Positions 8,564 through 15,930 of a stretch of 26,641 nucleotides of DNA are shown here, one piece after another. Below the pieces are notes generated by a model. It ran no database searches. It was not told the origin of the DNA and was given only the letters and a program-made list of their open reading frames with translations. The stretch is from CAIYZT01 sp052387855 (GTDB taxonomy: Bacteria > Pseudomonadota > Alphaproteobacteria > Rhodobacterales > Rhodobacteraceae): the NCBI GenBank assembly GCA_052387855.1, contig JBQTIT010000076.1, positions 1 through 26,641 of the forward strand. Reading direction: 5' to 3'. The first letter of the stretch is position 1. Each line of letters opens with the position of its first letter. Position numbers and translations under genes: made by a program.

Positions 8564-9340
8564 TTATGCTTGGTCCTCGGCCCAGCCGATCGCCCGCCGG
8601 TAAAGGTGCCACGAGGCATGGCCCAGCACCGGCAGGGTGACCAGCAGCCCGGCAAAGCCGGGCAGCATCGAGACGAAAAGCACAAGGCCGATCAGCAGGC
8701 CCCAGCCCAGCATCACCACCGGACTTTCGCGCACCACCGCGATCGAGGTCAGCGAGGCTGTGACGAAATCCACCTCGCGCTGCATCAGCATCGGCAGGCT
8801 GACCACCGACATCGCATAGAGCAGCGTCGCGATGCCCGCCCCCAGGACCGCGCCAAAGCCCAGCATCGCCAGCCCCTCGGCCGAGCCCAGCACGCCCATG
8901 GACGCGCTGACATCGGTCATCCTGGCATTGCCCAGGAACAGCGCAAAGATCAGATGCGCCAGCGCGTTCCAGAACAGGAAGAACACCATCAGGACCGCCG
9001 CCATGGTGGGGATCTGGGTCGACCTTTGCGCCAGGACGGCCCGCCAGACGCCGGCCCAGGACAGGCTCTCGCCCGCTTCAAGCCGGCGCGAGACCTCGTA
9101 GAGCGCGACGCCGGCAAAGGGGGCGATCAGGGGAAAACCGGCGCCGGCGGGCAGGATCCACCACAGTTGCCCGCGCGCGGCCACCGCCCAGAGCAAGAGC
9201 CAGCCGCCGCCGATCAGGCCCAGGGCGACCGCAAGGCCGAACAGCGGCGCGCGGCGGAAATCCCGCCAGCCCGCCGCCAGCGCCTCGCGAAGGTCGCTCG
9301 CCTCGACGATCATGACTTCCGGCACATCCGCCCGCCGCAT
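8564..9340 (-). CDS. DUF2189 integral membrane protein
   Basis: The 258-residue protein starts with a short polar segment containing DLREALAAGWRDFRRAPLFGL, the hallmark of the DUF2189 family. It has about six hydrophobic helices, including GLAVALGLIGGGWLLLWAVA, MAAVLMVFFLFWNALAHLIF and VMLGWGLLIGLVLFVSML. The family lies in the inner membrane and has no known function. ATG 9340 lacks a clear Shine-Dalgarno, and an in-frame ATG at 9313 (MIVEASDL) is a reasonable alternative. It is convergent with bactofilin, and its upstream side is the second hairpin-repeat array. Confidence 0.88.
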   Translation of the reverse strand: MRRADVPEVMIVEASDLREALAAGWRDFRRAPLFGLAVALGLIGGGWLLLWAVAARGQLWWILPAGAGFPLIAPFAGVALYEVSRRLEAGESLSWAGVWRAVLAQRSTQIPTMAAVLMVFFLFWNALAHLIFALFLGNARMTDVSASMGVLGSAEGLAMLGFGAVLGAGIATLLYAMSVVSLPMLMQREVDFVTASLTSIAVVRESPVVMLGWGLLIGLVLFVSMLPGFAGLLVTLPVLGHASWHLYRRAIGWAEDQA

Positions 9341-9449
9341 CGCCCCCGCACCCCGCGCCGCCCATCCGCAGCCAGCTTAGGCGCAGATTGCACGCCGGCA
9401 AACGGATAGGATGTCGCGGCCCGGGACACCGGCGGCAGCGCAAAAGGCC

Positions 9450-9830
9450 GGGCCCGGGCGGAATAGGAAACGCATCGCGTTTCACCGCAGGTGTTGAAGC
9501 GTGTCCGGTAAACCGGTTCCGCCCTCACCACAGAGGCCAGCGCATGACCTCGGCGAGTGCCTCGGCCAGTTCGGGCGGACAAGGCAACGCACCGCGTTTT
9601 CCCGCCCGTGCGGGAACGGTGAAGGTACACCGGTTCCGAAAGAGACCGATGAGGCCAGCGCCCGACCCGGAGGGCGCTGAGCGCCCTCCCTGGGGGGGTC
9701 GGGCGCTGGCCGAGGGCCTTTGGGGCCCACGGCGGAGTGCGGCAGCCGTCTCGCATGACCTCGGCGATTGCCGCTGCCAGAGCGCGCTGGGAAGGGAAAT
9801 CTGTCAGGTTTCCCGCGCAAAGCCCCAGCA
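9450..9830 (-). repeat. Inverted, decayed hairpin repeat array, locus 2
   Basis: This 9341-9856 gap holds no gene. Read on the minus strand it contains three partial units of the repeat family of locus 1. One runs from about 9815 to 9660, with GGGAAA/TTTCCC arms at 9794-9814 and the GGGCCCCAAAGGCCC block. Another runs from 9659 to 9542. The third runs from 9541 to about 9450, with AAACGC/GCGTTT arms at 9468-9482. The unit mark GCTGGCCTC occurs as its complement at 9651-9659 and 9533-9541. The GGAACCGGT and GGGCGGGAAAACGC boxes are shared with locus 1. The copies are shorter and more mutated than those at locus 1, and lie in the gap after the FAD oxidoreductase gene. Confidence 0.8.
9653..9711. 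repeat. Long cruciform-type hairpin in repeat locus 2
   Basis: The outer arms 9653-9668 and 9696-9711 pair over 16 bp (CCAGCGCCCGACCC core). Between them lies a second, perfect palindrome at 9669-9689 with arms GGAGGGCGCT and AGCGCCCTCC. It corresponds to the weaker AGCGCCC...GGGCGCT pairing in units of locus 1. Confidence 0.85.
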
Positions 9831-9856
9831 AAAAATGCCTTTCCCCCCGCGTGCCC

Positions 9857-11233
9857 CTATTTCCGCCCCGTCAGCCAGTTGCCGAAAGCCGCAAATTTGG
9901 ACGGGCCGATGCCCAGCCGCGCCTCGCGTGCATCTCCGATGCGCAAAAGCTGGTACATCAGATGCACCCCCAGCCAGCGCAGCGGCTCGATCTCCCAGGT
10001 CCTGACCTTGCGGTTCACCCATGGCAGCCGCGTCAGCGCCGTCTCGCGGCCAAGTGCCAGATCGGCCAGCGTCTGCCCGGCCAGGTTCGAGGTCGACACC
10101 CCGACCCCGACATAGCCCCCGGCCCAGCCAAGCCCGCTGTCCCGGTCCAGCCCCACCGTCGCGCACCAGTCGCGCGGCACGCCCAGGACGCCGCACCAGG
10201 CATGCTCGATGGGGTAGTCGGCGGCGGCGGGAAAGTGCTGGCGCAGCACCGCCGTCAGCCGACGGATCGTCTCGGGGTCCGGCGCGCCGTTTCTGTCCAT
10301 GCGCGAGCCGAAAAGGTAGGGCACGCCCCGCGCGCCGACGGTGATGCGCCCCTCGCGCGTGCGCTGGCAGTAGCAATAGCTGCTGTTCATGTCCTCGAAC
10401 AGCTCGTGCCCCTGCCAGCCGATCCTGTCCCAGACCTCGGGCGGCAGCGGCGCGGTGGCGATCTGGGCCGAATTGAGCGGCAGCCAGTCGCGCTTGTGAC
10501 CCCTGAGCGTGGCGGTAAAGCCCTCGGTGCAGCGCAGGATGATCGGGGCGCGCAGGGTGCCGCGCGCCGTGACCACCTGGCCGCCGGCATAGGACAGGAC
10601 CGCGGTCTCCTCATGGATCACCGCGCCGGCGCGTTCCACCGCTTCGGCCAGACCCCGCACCAGCTTGGCCGGCTGGACCCGCGACATCCCCGAAATGGCG
10701 AGCCCGCCAAGCACGCCGGGAACACGGATGCGCGCGGCCACCTCGGCGGGGGAAAGCTCGGTCAGGCGGTGCGCGCCGCCCCAACGCCGCAGATGCTCGG
10801 CCGCCGATCGCAGGCGCTGGACCTGCGCGGGGTTGGTCGCCACCAGCAACTCATCCGTCGGCAGGATGTCGGCGTCGATCGCCTCGGCGGCGCAGACCGC
10901 CGAGATTTCCGCCACGGTGGTTTCCAGCGCGCGCACCATGTCCAGAACCGCCTGACGCGAGGTGGCCCTGGCGTAGCGCTCATGATCCCATGCCAGCGTG
11001 CCCGTGCACCAGCCGCCGTTGCGCCCCGACGCGCCGAAGCCGGCGAATTCCTTTTCCAGCACCACGACCCTGAGGTGTGGCGCGGCTTTCATCAGGTACC
11101 AGGCGGTCCAGAGCCCGGTAAAGCCGGCGCCGATGATGGCGATGTCGGCCTGGGCGTCGCCCGCCAAGGCGGCACGGCGGGCTTGCGGCAGGCCGATGTC
11201 GGCATACCAGAAGGATACGTCTCCGATCTTCAC
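9857..11233 (-). CDS. DadA/PuuB-like FAD-dependent amine or amino-acid oxidoreductase
   Basis: The 458-residue DAO-family flavoprotein has an N-terminal Rossmann motif GAGFTG at 35-40, the ribose-binding E60 at the end of strand two (VVVLEKE), and the GASGRNGGWC loop (68-76). The C-terminal WCGVLGVPRDWCATVGLD and GWAGGYVGVGVSTSNLAGQTLADL blocks complete the FAD site. The closest recognisable relatives are D-amino-acid dehydrogenases and gamma-glutamylputrescine oxidases; the substrate cannot be told from sequence. The GTG start at 11233 is favoured by AAGGAG seven bases upstream; longer readings would add a low-complexity Arg/Pro/Gly stretch. The gene lies behind a LysR gene on the same strand, 125 bp apart. 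Confidence 0.9.
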   Translation of the reverse strand: MKIGDVSFWYADIGLPQARRAALAGDAQADIAIIGAGFTGLWTAWYLMKAAPHLRVVVLEKEFAGFGASGRNGGWCTGTLAWDHERYARATSRQAVLDMVRALETTVAEISAVCAAEAIDADILPTDELLVATNPAQVQRLRSAAEHLRRWGGAHRLTELSPAEVAARIRVPGVLGGLAISGMSRVQPAKLVRGLAEAVERAGAVIHEETAVLSYAGGQVVTARGTLRAPIILRCTEGFTATLRGHKRDWLPLNSAQIATAPLPPEVWDRIGWQGHELFEDMNSSYCYCQRTREGRITVGARGVPYLFGSRMDRNGAPDPETIRRLTAVLRQHFPAAADYPIEHAWCGVLGVPRDWCATVGLDRDSGLGWAGGYVGVGVSTSNLAGQTLADLALGRETALTRLPWVNRKVRTWEIEPLRWLGVHLMYQLLRIGDAREARLGIGPSKFAAFGNWLTGRK

Positions 11234-11240
11234 GCGGCGG

Positions 11241-11246
11241 CTCCTT
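11241..11246 (-). promoter_or_regulatory. Shine-Dalgarno fixing the GTG start of the FAD oxidoreductase
   Basis: AAGGAG on the minus strand lies 7 nt before GTG 11231-11233. The upstream ATG at 11263 has no comparable site, so GTG is chosen. Confidence 0.75.
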
Positions 11247-11290
11247 GAGGGGATCGGCGCCATGGTGGCGCGCGGGGGCCGGCGGCGCAA

Positions 11291-11345
11291 GGGGGGCGCT
11301 GCCCCCCGCCCGCCTGCGGCGGTTCCCCCCGGGATATTTGGGCAC
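11291..11345. terminator. GC hairpin plus GGGATATTT element, copy A
   Basis: GGGGGGC (11291-11297) pairs with GCCCCCC (11301-11307). A second small stem follows, CCGCC-TGC-GGCGG (11310-11322), and then CCCCCCGGGATATTTGGGCA. Read on the minus strand it comes directly after the LysR stop codon and ends in a strong GC hairpin followed by TTGC, so it may end LysR transcription. Related copies lie at 17463-17532 and near 20474. Confidence 0.6.
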
Positions 11346-11358
11346 AAGGGATGGGGGG

Positions 11359-12240
11359 TCAGGCCAGTTCGGATTCCAGCCAGCGGCGGAAAGAGGCCAG
11401 CGGCGCGCGCGGCGCAGCGGCGGCGGGGTGGGTCAGGTAATAGGCGCCGCTGGCCGGGACGGGCGGGCCGAAGGCGGCAAGAAGCGCGCCCTCGGCCAGG
11501 TCCCGCTCCAGCAGGAAGGTCGGCACCAGCGCGGCGCCCAGGCCGTGGCGGGCGGCCTGGATCATGGTGGCGAACTGGTCGAACAGCATGGCGGGCGGGC
11601 GCCGCGCGGGCTCGCCGTGGTGGGCCAGCCAGCGGGACCAGTCGCCGGGGCGGCTTTCCAATTGAAGGAGCGGCAGGGCAAGGACCCCCTCGGCGCTGGC
11701 CAGCGGATGGGGCAGCAGGGCGGGGGCGGCAACGGCCAGCAGCTCTTCGTCCATCAGCTTGAGATAGGCGGCGCCGGGCCAGTCCTGCCGGCCGTAATGG
11801 ATGGCCGCGTCAAAGTTCGTGGCGGCAAAGTCAAAGGGTTTGAGCCGGGTCGAGAGGTTGACCGTCACCTCCGGATGGGCCCGGGCAAAGCGCGCCAGGC
11901 GCGGGGCCAGCCAGTGCATGCCAAAGGCCGGCAGGATGGCAAGGTTCAGCGCGCCGCCGCCGGGATTGGCCCGCAGGCCCAGCGAGGCAGTAGACAGGGT
12001 GGCCAGCGCGCGCCGCGCCTCGGCCACGAAATCCTGCGCGGCGGGGGTCAGGCGCAGCCGGCCACGCTCGCGCAGCGCAAGGGTCACGCCAAGCTGGCCC
12101 TCGAGCACCTGCAACTGGCGCGAAACGGCGCCCTGGGTCAGGTTCAACTCTTCGGCCGCGGCCGAAGCGCTGCCGAGCCGCGCCACTGCCTCCAGCGCCA
12201 GAAGCGAGGGGATGGAGGGCAGGTAGCGTCGAGCATACAT
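11359..12240 (-). CDS. LysR-family regulator, GcvA/GcdR type
   Basis: The 293-residue protein has an N-terminal winged helix-turn-helix (about residues 8-65: SIPSLLALEAVARLGSASAAAEELNLTQGAVSRQLQVLE) and a C-terminal LysR substrate-binding domain. The RYLPSIPSLLALEAVAR start is typical of the GcvA-like subgroup. ATG 12240 (MYARRYLP) is chosen; in-frame ATG 12255 is an alternative, and neither has a strong Shine-Dalgarno. It is divergent from gcdH, and LysR genes commonly control their divergent neighbour, so it is probably a GcdR-like regulator of glutaryl-CoA oxidation; its effector is unknown. The GGGATATTT element follows its stop codon. Confidence 0.9.
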   Translation of the reverse strand: MYARRYLPSIPSLLALEAVARLGSASAAAEELNLTQGAVSRQLQVLEGQLGVTLALRERGRLRLTPAAQDFVAEARRALATLSTASLGLRANPGGGALNLAILPAFGMHWLAPRLARFARAHPEVTVNLSTRLKPFDFAATNFDAAIHYGRQDWPGAAYLKLMDEELLAVAAPALLPHPLASAEGVLALPLLQLESRPGDWSRWLAHHGEPARRPPAMLFDQFATMIQAARHGLGAALVPTFLLERDLAEGALLAAFGPPVPASGAYYLTHPAAAAPRAPLASFRRWLESELA

Positions 12241-12266
12241 ATGAGGTTTTCTCATGGTCTGATGAG
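12241..12266. promoter_or_regulatory. Three ATGAG/CTCAT half-sites in the LysR-gcdH gap
   Basis: ATGAG (12241-12245), CTCAT (12251-12255) and ATGAG (12262-12266) form two overlapping inverted repeats with 5- and 6-bp spacers between the divergent genes. This is a candidate LysR operator. If the LysR start is ATG 12255, the left part would be coding. Confidence 0.45.
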
Positions 12267-12344
12267 GCGGTTTCGCGTGCAATCTGCCCAAAAGCCCGGC
12301 ATAAGGCGAGCAGAATATGAGCTTTCCTGCGGAGGAACCCCGAT

Positions 12345-13565
12345 ATGGCCGAAAAGCCCAAGCTGAAGCCCAAGGATGCGCCCGATCTGGGGCGCTTTGA
12401 CTGGCAGGACCCCTTTCGGCTGGACGACCAGTTGACCGAGGAAGAGCGCATGCTGCGGGACGGCGCCCGCGCCTATGCGCAGGAAAAGCTGCAACCGCGC
12501 GTCATCGCGGCCTATCGCGAGGAGGCCACCGACCCCGCGATCTTTCGCGAGATGGGCGCGATGGGTCTTTTGGGCACCACGATCCCCGAGGAATACGGCG
12601 GGCTGGGCGCATCCTATGTCGCCTATGGCCTGATCGCGCGCGAGGTCGAGCGGGTGGACAGCGGCTATCGCTCGATGATGTCGGTGCAGTCCAGCCTGGT
12701 GATGTATCCGATCTATGCCTATGGCACCGAGGCGCAGCGGCAGAAGTACTTGCCAAAGCTGGCCTCGGGCGAATGGATCGGCTGCTTCGGGCTGACCGAG
12801 CCGGATGCGGGCTCCGACCCCGCCGGCATGAAGACCACGGCGAAAAAGACCGCGAACGGCTATCTGCTGAACGGCGCCAAGATGTGGATTTCGAACGCCC
12901 CCATCGCCGATGTCTTTGTGGTCTGGGCCAAGTCCGATGCCCATGGCGGCAAGATTCGCGGCTTTGTGCTGGACAAGGGGACCAAGGGGCTGAGCGCGCC
13001 CAAGGTCGGGGGCAAGCTTTCCTTGCGCGCCTCGATCACCGGCGAGATCGTGATGAAGGATGTCGAGGTCGGCGAAGAGGCGCTCTTGCCCTTTGTCGAG
13101 GGGCTCAAGGGCCCGTTCGGCTGCCTGAACCGGGCGCGCTATGGCATCTCCTGGGGCGTGCTGGGCGCGGCGGAGTTCTGCATGCAGGCCGCGCGGCAGT
13201 ACGGGCTGGACCGCAAGCAGTTCGGCAAGCCCCTGGCGGGCATGCAGCTTTACCAGCTCAAGCTGGCCAACATGATGACCGAGATCAGCCTGGGCCTGCA
13301 AGCGTCCCTGCGCGTCGGGCGTCTGATGGACGAGGCCAATGCCGCGCCCGAGATGATCTCGATCATCAAGCGCAACAACTGCGGCAAGGCGCTGGAGGCG
13401 GCGCGGCTGTCGCGGGACATGCATGGCGGCAACGGCATTCAGGAAGATTTCCAGATCATGCGCCACATGGTGAACCTTGAGACGGTCAACACCTATGAGG
13501 GCACGCATGACGTGCATGCGCTGATCCTGGGTCGGGCGATCACCGGGGTGCAGGCGTTTTTCTAG
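12345..13565 (+). CDS. gcdH: Glutaryl-CoA dehydrogenase
   Basis: The 406-residue acyl-CoA dehydrogenase oxidises and decarboxylates glutaryl-CoA to crotonyl-CoA, late in lysine and tryptophan breakdown, passing electrons through FAD to ETF. The glutaryl-CoA subtype shows in the N-terminal FDWQDPFRLDDQLTEEERM, GCFGLTEPDAGSDP, and the end block TYEGTHDVHALILGRAITG, whose Glu (E385) is the catalytic base. ATG 12345 follows a good GGAGGAA site (12331-12337). A divergent LysR regulator lies upstream, a common pairing for this gene. Downstream is a 71-bp gap before a ModE-like gene on the same strand. Identity is close to certain. Confidence 0.96.
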   Translation: MAEKPKLKPKDAPDLGRFDWQDPFRLDDQLTEEERMLRDGARAYAQEKLQPRVIAAYREEATDPAIFREMGAMGLLGTTIPEEYGGLGASYVAYGLIAREVERVDSGYRSMMSVQSSLVMYPIYAYGTEAQRQKYLPKLASGEWIGCFGLTEPDAGSDPAGMKTTAKKTANGYLLNGAKMWISNAPIADVFVVWAKSDAHGGKIRGFVLDKGTKGLSAPKVGGKLSLRASITGEIVMKDVEVGEEALLPFVEGLKGPFGCLNRARYGISWGVLGAAEFCMQAARQYGLDRKQFGKPLAGMQLYQLKLANMMTEISLGLQASLRVGRLMDEANAAPEMISIIKRNNCGKALEAARLSRDMHGGNGIQEDFQIMRHMVNLETVNTYEGTHDVHALILGRAITGVQAFF

Positions 13566-13636
13566 ACCTGCGGCGCCCCCGGGTTTGACTTTGCCGGCGC
13601 CGGGCGGGAAGCTGTCCTGAGGGGGGACAGGTCGCG

Positions 13637-13975
13637 ATGCACCTGAAGCTGCGGCTGGAGTTTGATGGCGGGCTCGTCATGGGCCCCGGCAAGGCCGCGC
13701 TGCTGGAAGCGATCGGGCGCGAAGGCTCGATCGCGGCGGCGGCGCGGGCGCTGGGAATGAGCTACAAGCGGGCCTGGAGCCTGGTCGAAGAGATGAACGA
13801 CGGGTTCAGCGCGCCGCTGGTGCTGGCGGCGCGCGGCGGGCAAAAGGGCGGCGGGGCAGGGATCAGCGTGGCGGGGACCGAGGTGTTGACCCGTTTCCGC
13901 GCGCTTGAGGCGCGGCTGCTGGCGGATGAGCAGGGCGATCTGCGGGTGCTCGGCGATATGGTCCGGCAGAAATAG
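13637..13975 (+). CDS. modE: Minimal ModE-type winged-helix regulator
   Basis: At 112 residues it contains only the ModE N-terminal DNA-binding domain (LysR-like helix-turn-helix: LLEAIGREGSIAAAARALGMSYKRAWSLVEEMN), followed by the RGGQKGGGAGISVAGTEVLTRFR wing region seen in ModE. The usual C-terminal molybdate-binding (Mop/TOBE) domains are absent, so how or whether it senses molybdate is unclear. It lies 58 bp upstream of modA, with a candidate Mo-box in between, so control of modAB is likely. ATG 13637 follows a GGGGGGACAGG run. It may be transcribed with modAB or on its own. Confidence 0.85.
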   Translation: MHLKLRLEFDGGLVMGPGKAALLEAIGREGSIAAAARALGMSYKRAWSLVEEMNDGFSAPLVLAARGGQKGGGAGISVAGTEVLTRFRALEARLLADEQGDLRVLGDMVRQK

Positions 13976-14001
13976 CGGTTGCCAGCGGCGGGCGGCGGGC
14001 G

Positions 14002-14021
14002 ATATGTCTGGCTGAACATAT
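14002..14021. promoter_or_regulatory. Candidate Mo-box operator upstream of modA
   Basis: ATATGT (14002-14007) and ACATAT (14016-14021) are perfect 6-bp inverted arms with an 8-bp spacer, between modE and modA. The pattern resembles known ModE sites (TAT-rich arms with a GTC...CT core). It lies just upstream of the modA ribosome-binding site, fitting repression by ModE. Confidence 0.6.
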
Positions 14022-14033
14022 GGAAGCCGCCCC

Positions 14034-14792
14034 GTGATGAGAACCCTGTTTCTGGCCGCCCTGATCGCGGCAGGACCGTTTGCGGCCTGTGCCGACGGGA
14101 TCACGGTCTTTGCCGCCTCCAGCCTCAAGGGCGCGCTCGACCGGATCGCGGCGGACTGGACGGATGACACCGGCGTGGCGGTGGCGCTGAACTATGACGG
14201 CTCGGGCCGTCTGGCCGGTCAGATCCTGCAAGGCGCGCCGGCCGACCTCTTCATCTCGGCCGCGCCCGAATGGATGGATGCGGCGATGCCGGCGATGGCG
14301 GCAGAGAGCCGGCGGAATATTCTGGCGGGCGGTCTGGTGCTGATCGCCCACGGCCAGGTGCCGCAGCAGGCGATCGGGCCGCAGACGGATCTGGCGGGGC
14401 TGCTGGGCGGCGGCAGGCTGGCCATCGGGCAGGTTGATGCCGTGCCGGCGGGCCAGTACGCGCGGCAGGCGCTGCAAGACCTCGGGCTCTGGGACCAGGT
14501 TTCGGGCCGCCTGGCGCAGACCGACAGTGCCGGCGCCGCGCTCGATCTGGTCGCGCGGGGAGAGGCGCCCCTGGGCGTCGTCTTTGGCTCGGATCTGGTC
14601 GCGGGGCTGGCGGCGGGGCTGGACATCTCGCTGGTCGGGCGCTTTGCCGAAGCCAGCCACGCGCCGATCCGCTATCCGGCGGCGCTGGTGGCGGGGGCCG
14701 CGCCGGAGGCGGCGGCGTTTCTGGAGCATCTGTCCGGCCCCAAGGCGCGCGCGGTGTTCCTGCGGCTGGGCTTTGCCGAGGTGCCGCCATGA
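14034..14792 (+). CDS. modA: Molybdate ABC transporter substrate-binding protein ModA
   Basis: The 252-residue periplasmic binding protein has a short signal peptide (MMRTLFLAALIAAGPFAACADG, cleavage near residue 21). Mature-protein motifs that bind the oxyanion are present: ITVFAASSLKGAL, NYDGSGRLAGQILQGAPADLFISA and VDAVPAGQYARQAL. It captures molybdate (possibly tungstate) for ModB. The start may be GTG 14034 or the adjacent ATG 14037; GGAAG lies 7 nt from the GTG. The stop overlaps the modB start by 4 nt (ATGA). A Cys near the signal cleavage site does not form a clear lipobox. Confidence 0.95.
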   Translation: MMRTLFLAALIAAGPFAACADGITVFAASSLKGALDRIAADWTDDTGVAVALNYDGSGRLAGQILQGAPADLFISAAPEWMDAAMPAMAAESRRNILAGGLVLIAHGQVPQQAIGPQTDLAGLLGGGRLAIGQVDAVPAGQYARQALQDLGLWDQVSGRLAQTDSAGAALDLVARGEAPLGVVFGSDLVAGLAAGLDISLVGRFAEASHAPIRYPAALVAGAAPEAAAFLEHLSGPKARAVFLRLGFAEVPP

Positions 14793-15493
14793 CCCTCTGG
14801 CTGCCGGCAGAGGATTGGCAGGCGCTGTGGCTGACGCTCTGGGTCGCGGTCTGGACCGTGGCGCTGGGCGCGCCGTTGGCGCTGGGGGTGGCCTTTGCCC
14901 TGGCGCGGCGGCGATTTGCCGGCCGGGGTCTTCTCAACCTCCTGGTGCATCTGCCGCTGGTCCTGCCGCCGGTGGTGACGGGCTATGCGCTGCTCGTGGC
15001 TTTCGGGCAAAGGGGCGTCGTGGGCGGGTTTCTTGAGCAAAGCCTGGGCCTTGTCCTGTCCTTTCGCTGGACCGGGGCGGTGCTGGCGGCCGTGGTCATG
15101 GCCTTTCCGCTGATGGTGCGCCCGATGCGCCAGGCGCTGGAGGCGGTCAATCCGCGGATCGAGGAAATGGCCACCAGCCTTGGCGCCGGCCCCTGGGTGG
15201 TCTGGCGCACGGTCACGCTGCCGCTGATCCTGCCGGGCATCGTGATCGGCGCGGTGATGGGCTTTGCCAAGGCGCTGGGCGAATTTGGCGCCACCATCAC
15301 CTTTGTCGCCGCAATCCCGGGCCAGACCCGCACCATCGCCAGCGCGGTCAACGCCTATCTGGCGGTTCCGGGGCAGGAGGCGGCCGTGCTGCGGCTGGTG
15401 GCCCTGTCGCTGGCGCTGTCGGTGCTTGCCCTGGCCCTGGCCGAGGGTCTGGGGCGCTGGGCGGCGCGGCGCATCGCGGGGCAGGGGGCCTGA
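14789..15493 (+). CDS. modB: Molybdate ABC transporter permease ModB
   Basis: The 234-residue inner-membrane permease has about five to six hydrophobic helices, including LWLTLWVAVWTVALGAPLAL and LLVHLPLVLPPVVTGYALLVAF. It also carries the ABC-permease EAA-type loop ending GFAKALGEFGATITFVAAIPGQTRTI, which docks the ATPase. It is coupled to modA by a 4-nt overlap. A modC ATPase gene would normally follow, but the next gene is a DUF4177 protein, and no ATP-binding cassette is encoded anywhere in the window. Confidence 0.95.
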   Translation: MTLWLPAEDWQALWLTLWVAVWTVALGAPLALGVAFALARRRFAGRGLLNLLVHLPLVLPPVVTGYALLVAFGQRGVVGGFLEQSLGLVLSFRWTGAVLAAVVMAFPLMVRPMRQALEAVNPRIEEMATSLGAGPWVVWRTVTLPLILPGIVIGAVMGFAKALGEFGATITFVAAIPGQTRTIASAVNAYLAVPGQEAAVLRLVALSLALSVLALALAEGLGRWAARRIAGQGA

Positions 15494-15513
15494 GGCGCGC
15501 GGTGCTGATCCCC

Positions 15514-15542
15514 TTGGACTTGCCCGCGAAACGCCCTATCCT
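15514..15542 (+). promoter_or_regulatory. Candidate promoter for the DUF4177 gene
   Basis: TTGGAC (15514-15519) and TATCCT (15537-15542) are spaced by exactly 17 bp, 28 bp before the ATG. This suggests that the DUF4177 gene is transcribed separately from modAB. Confidence 0.55.
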
Positions 15543-15570
15543 GGGCCCGGAATTGGGCGAGAGGGCCAGC

Positions 15571-15930
15571 ATGAATTTCGAATACAAGGTCGTTCCCGCG
15601 CCGCGCCGGGGGGTCAAGGCGCGCGGTGTCAAGACCAGCGAAGACCGATTTGCCCTGGCGCTGGCGCAGGCCCTGAACGACGAGGCCGCCGAAGGCTGGG
15701 AATTTGTGCGGGCCGAGGCCCTGCCGCTGGACGAACGCTCGGGCCTGACCGGCACCAAGACCAGCATGCAGAACCTTCTTGTGTTCCGCCGTGCGCTGGG
15801 CTCGGATCATGCCGTGCCGGGTCCGGGTCCCGAAGCCGAGGCTGCCGCGCCCCGCCTTGGCGCCGCGACCGAGGTTGCGCCGGGCGCGGCGCCGGCACTT
15901 GGCCCGGCGCGCGGTCCATCTGCCCTCTGA
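15571..15930 (+). CDS. DUF4177 domain protein
   Basis: The 119-residue protein has an N-terminal DUF4177-like fold (MNFEYKVVPAPRRG, then ALNDEAAEGWEFVRAEALP and LLVFRR, residues 1-75). An Ala/Pro/Gly-rich, probably disordered tail follows. The domain is small and widespread, with no established function. ATG 15571 has GAGAGG upstream and its own likely promoter. Its TGA stop directly abuts the TCA (stop on the minus strand) of the convergent aminotransferase gene, leaving no intergenic base. Confidence 0.85.
   Translation: MNFEYKVVPAPRRGVKARGVKTSEDRFALALAQALNDEAAEGWEFVRAEALPLDERSGLTGTKTSMQNLLVFRRALGSDHAVPGPGPEAEAAAPRLGAATEVAPGAAPALGPARGPSAL

Noticed and set aside
9310..9831. Minus-strand open frames in the gap after the FAD oxidoreductase
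   Set aside because: They are translations of the inverted repeat array, related to the frames of locus 1, with no independent sign of coding.
13590..13603. TTTGCCGGCGCCGG shared with 23526-23539 as a repeat element
   Set aside because: The match is only 14 bp and centred on GGCGCC, which arises easily in GC-rich DNA; flanks do not match.
13585..13618. TTGACT with TGTCCT downstream as a modE promoter
   Set aside because: The spacing is 22 bp, too long; the other choice (TTGCCG, 16 bp) is weak, so no promoter was listed.
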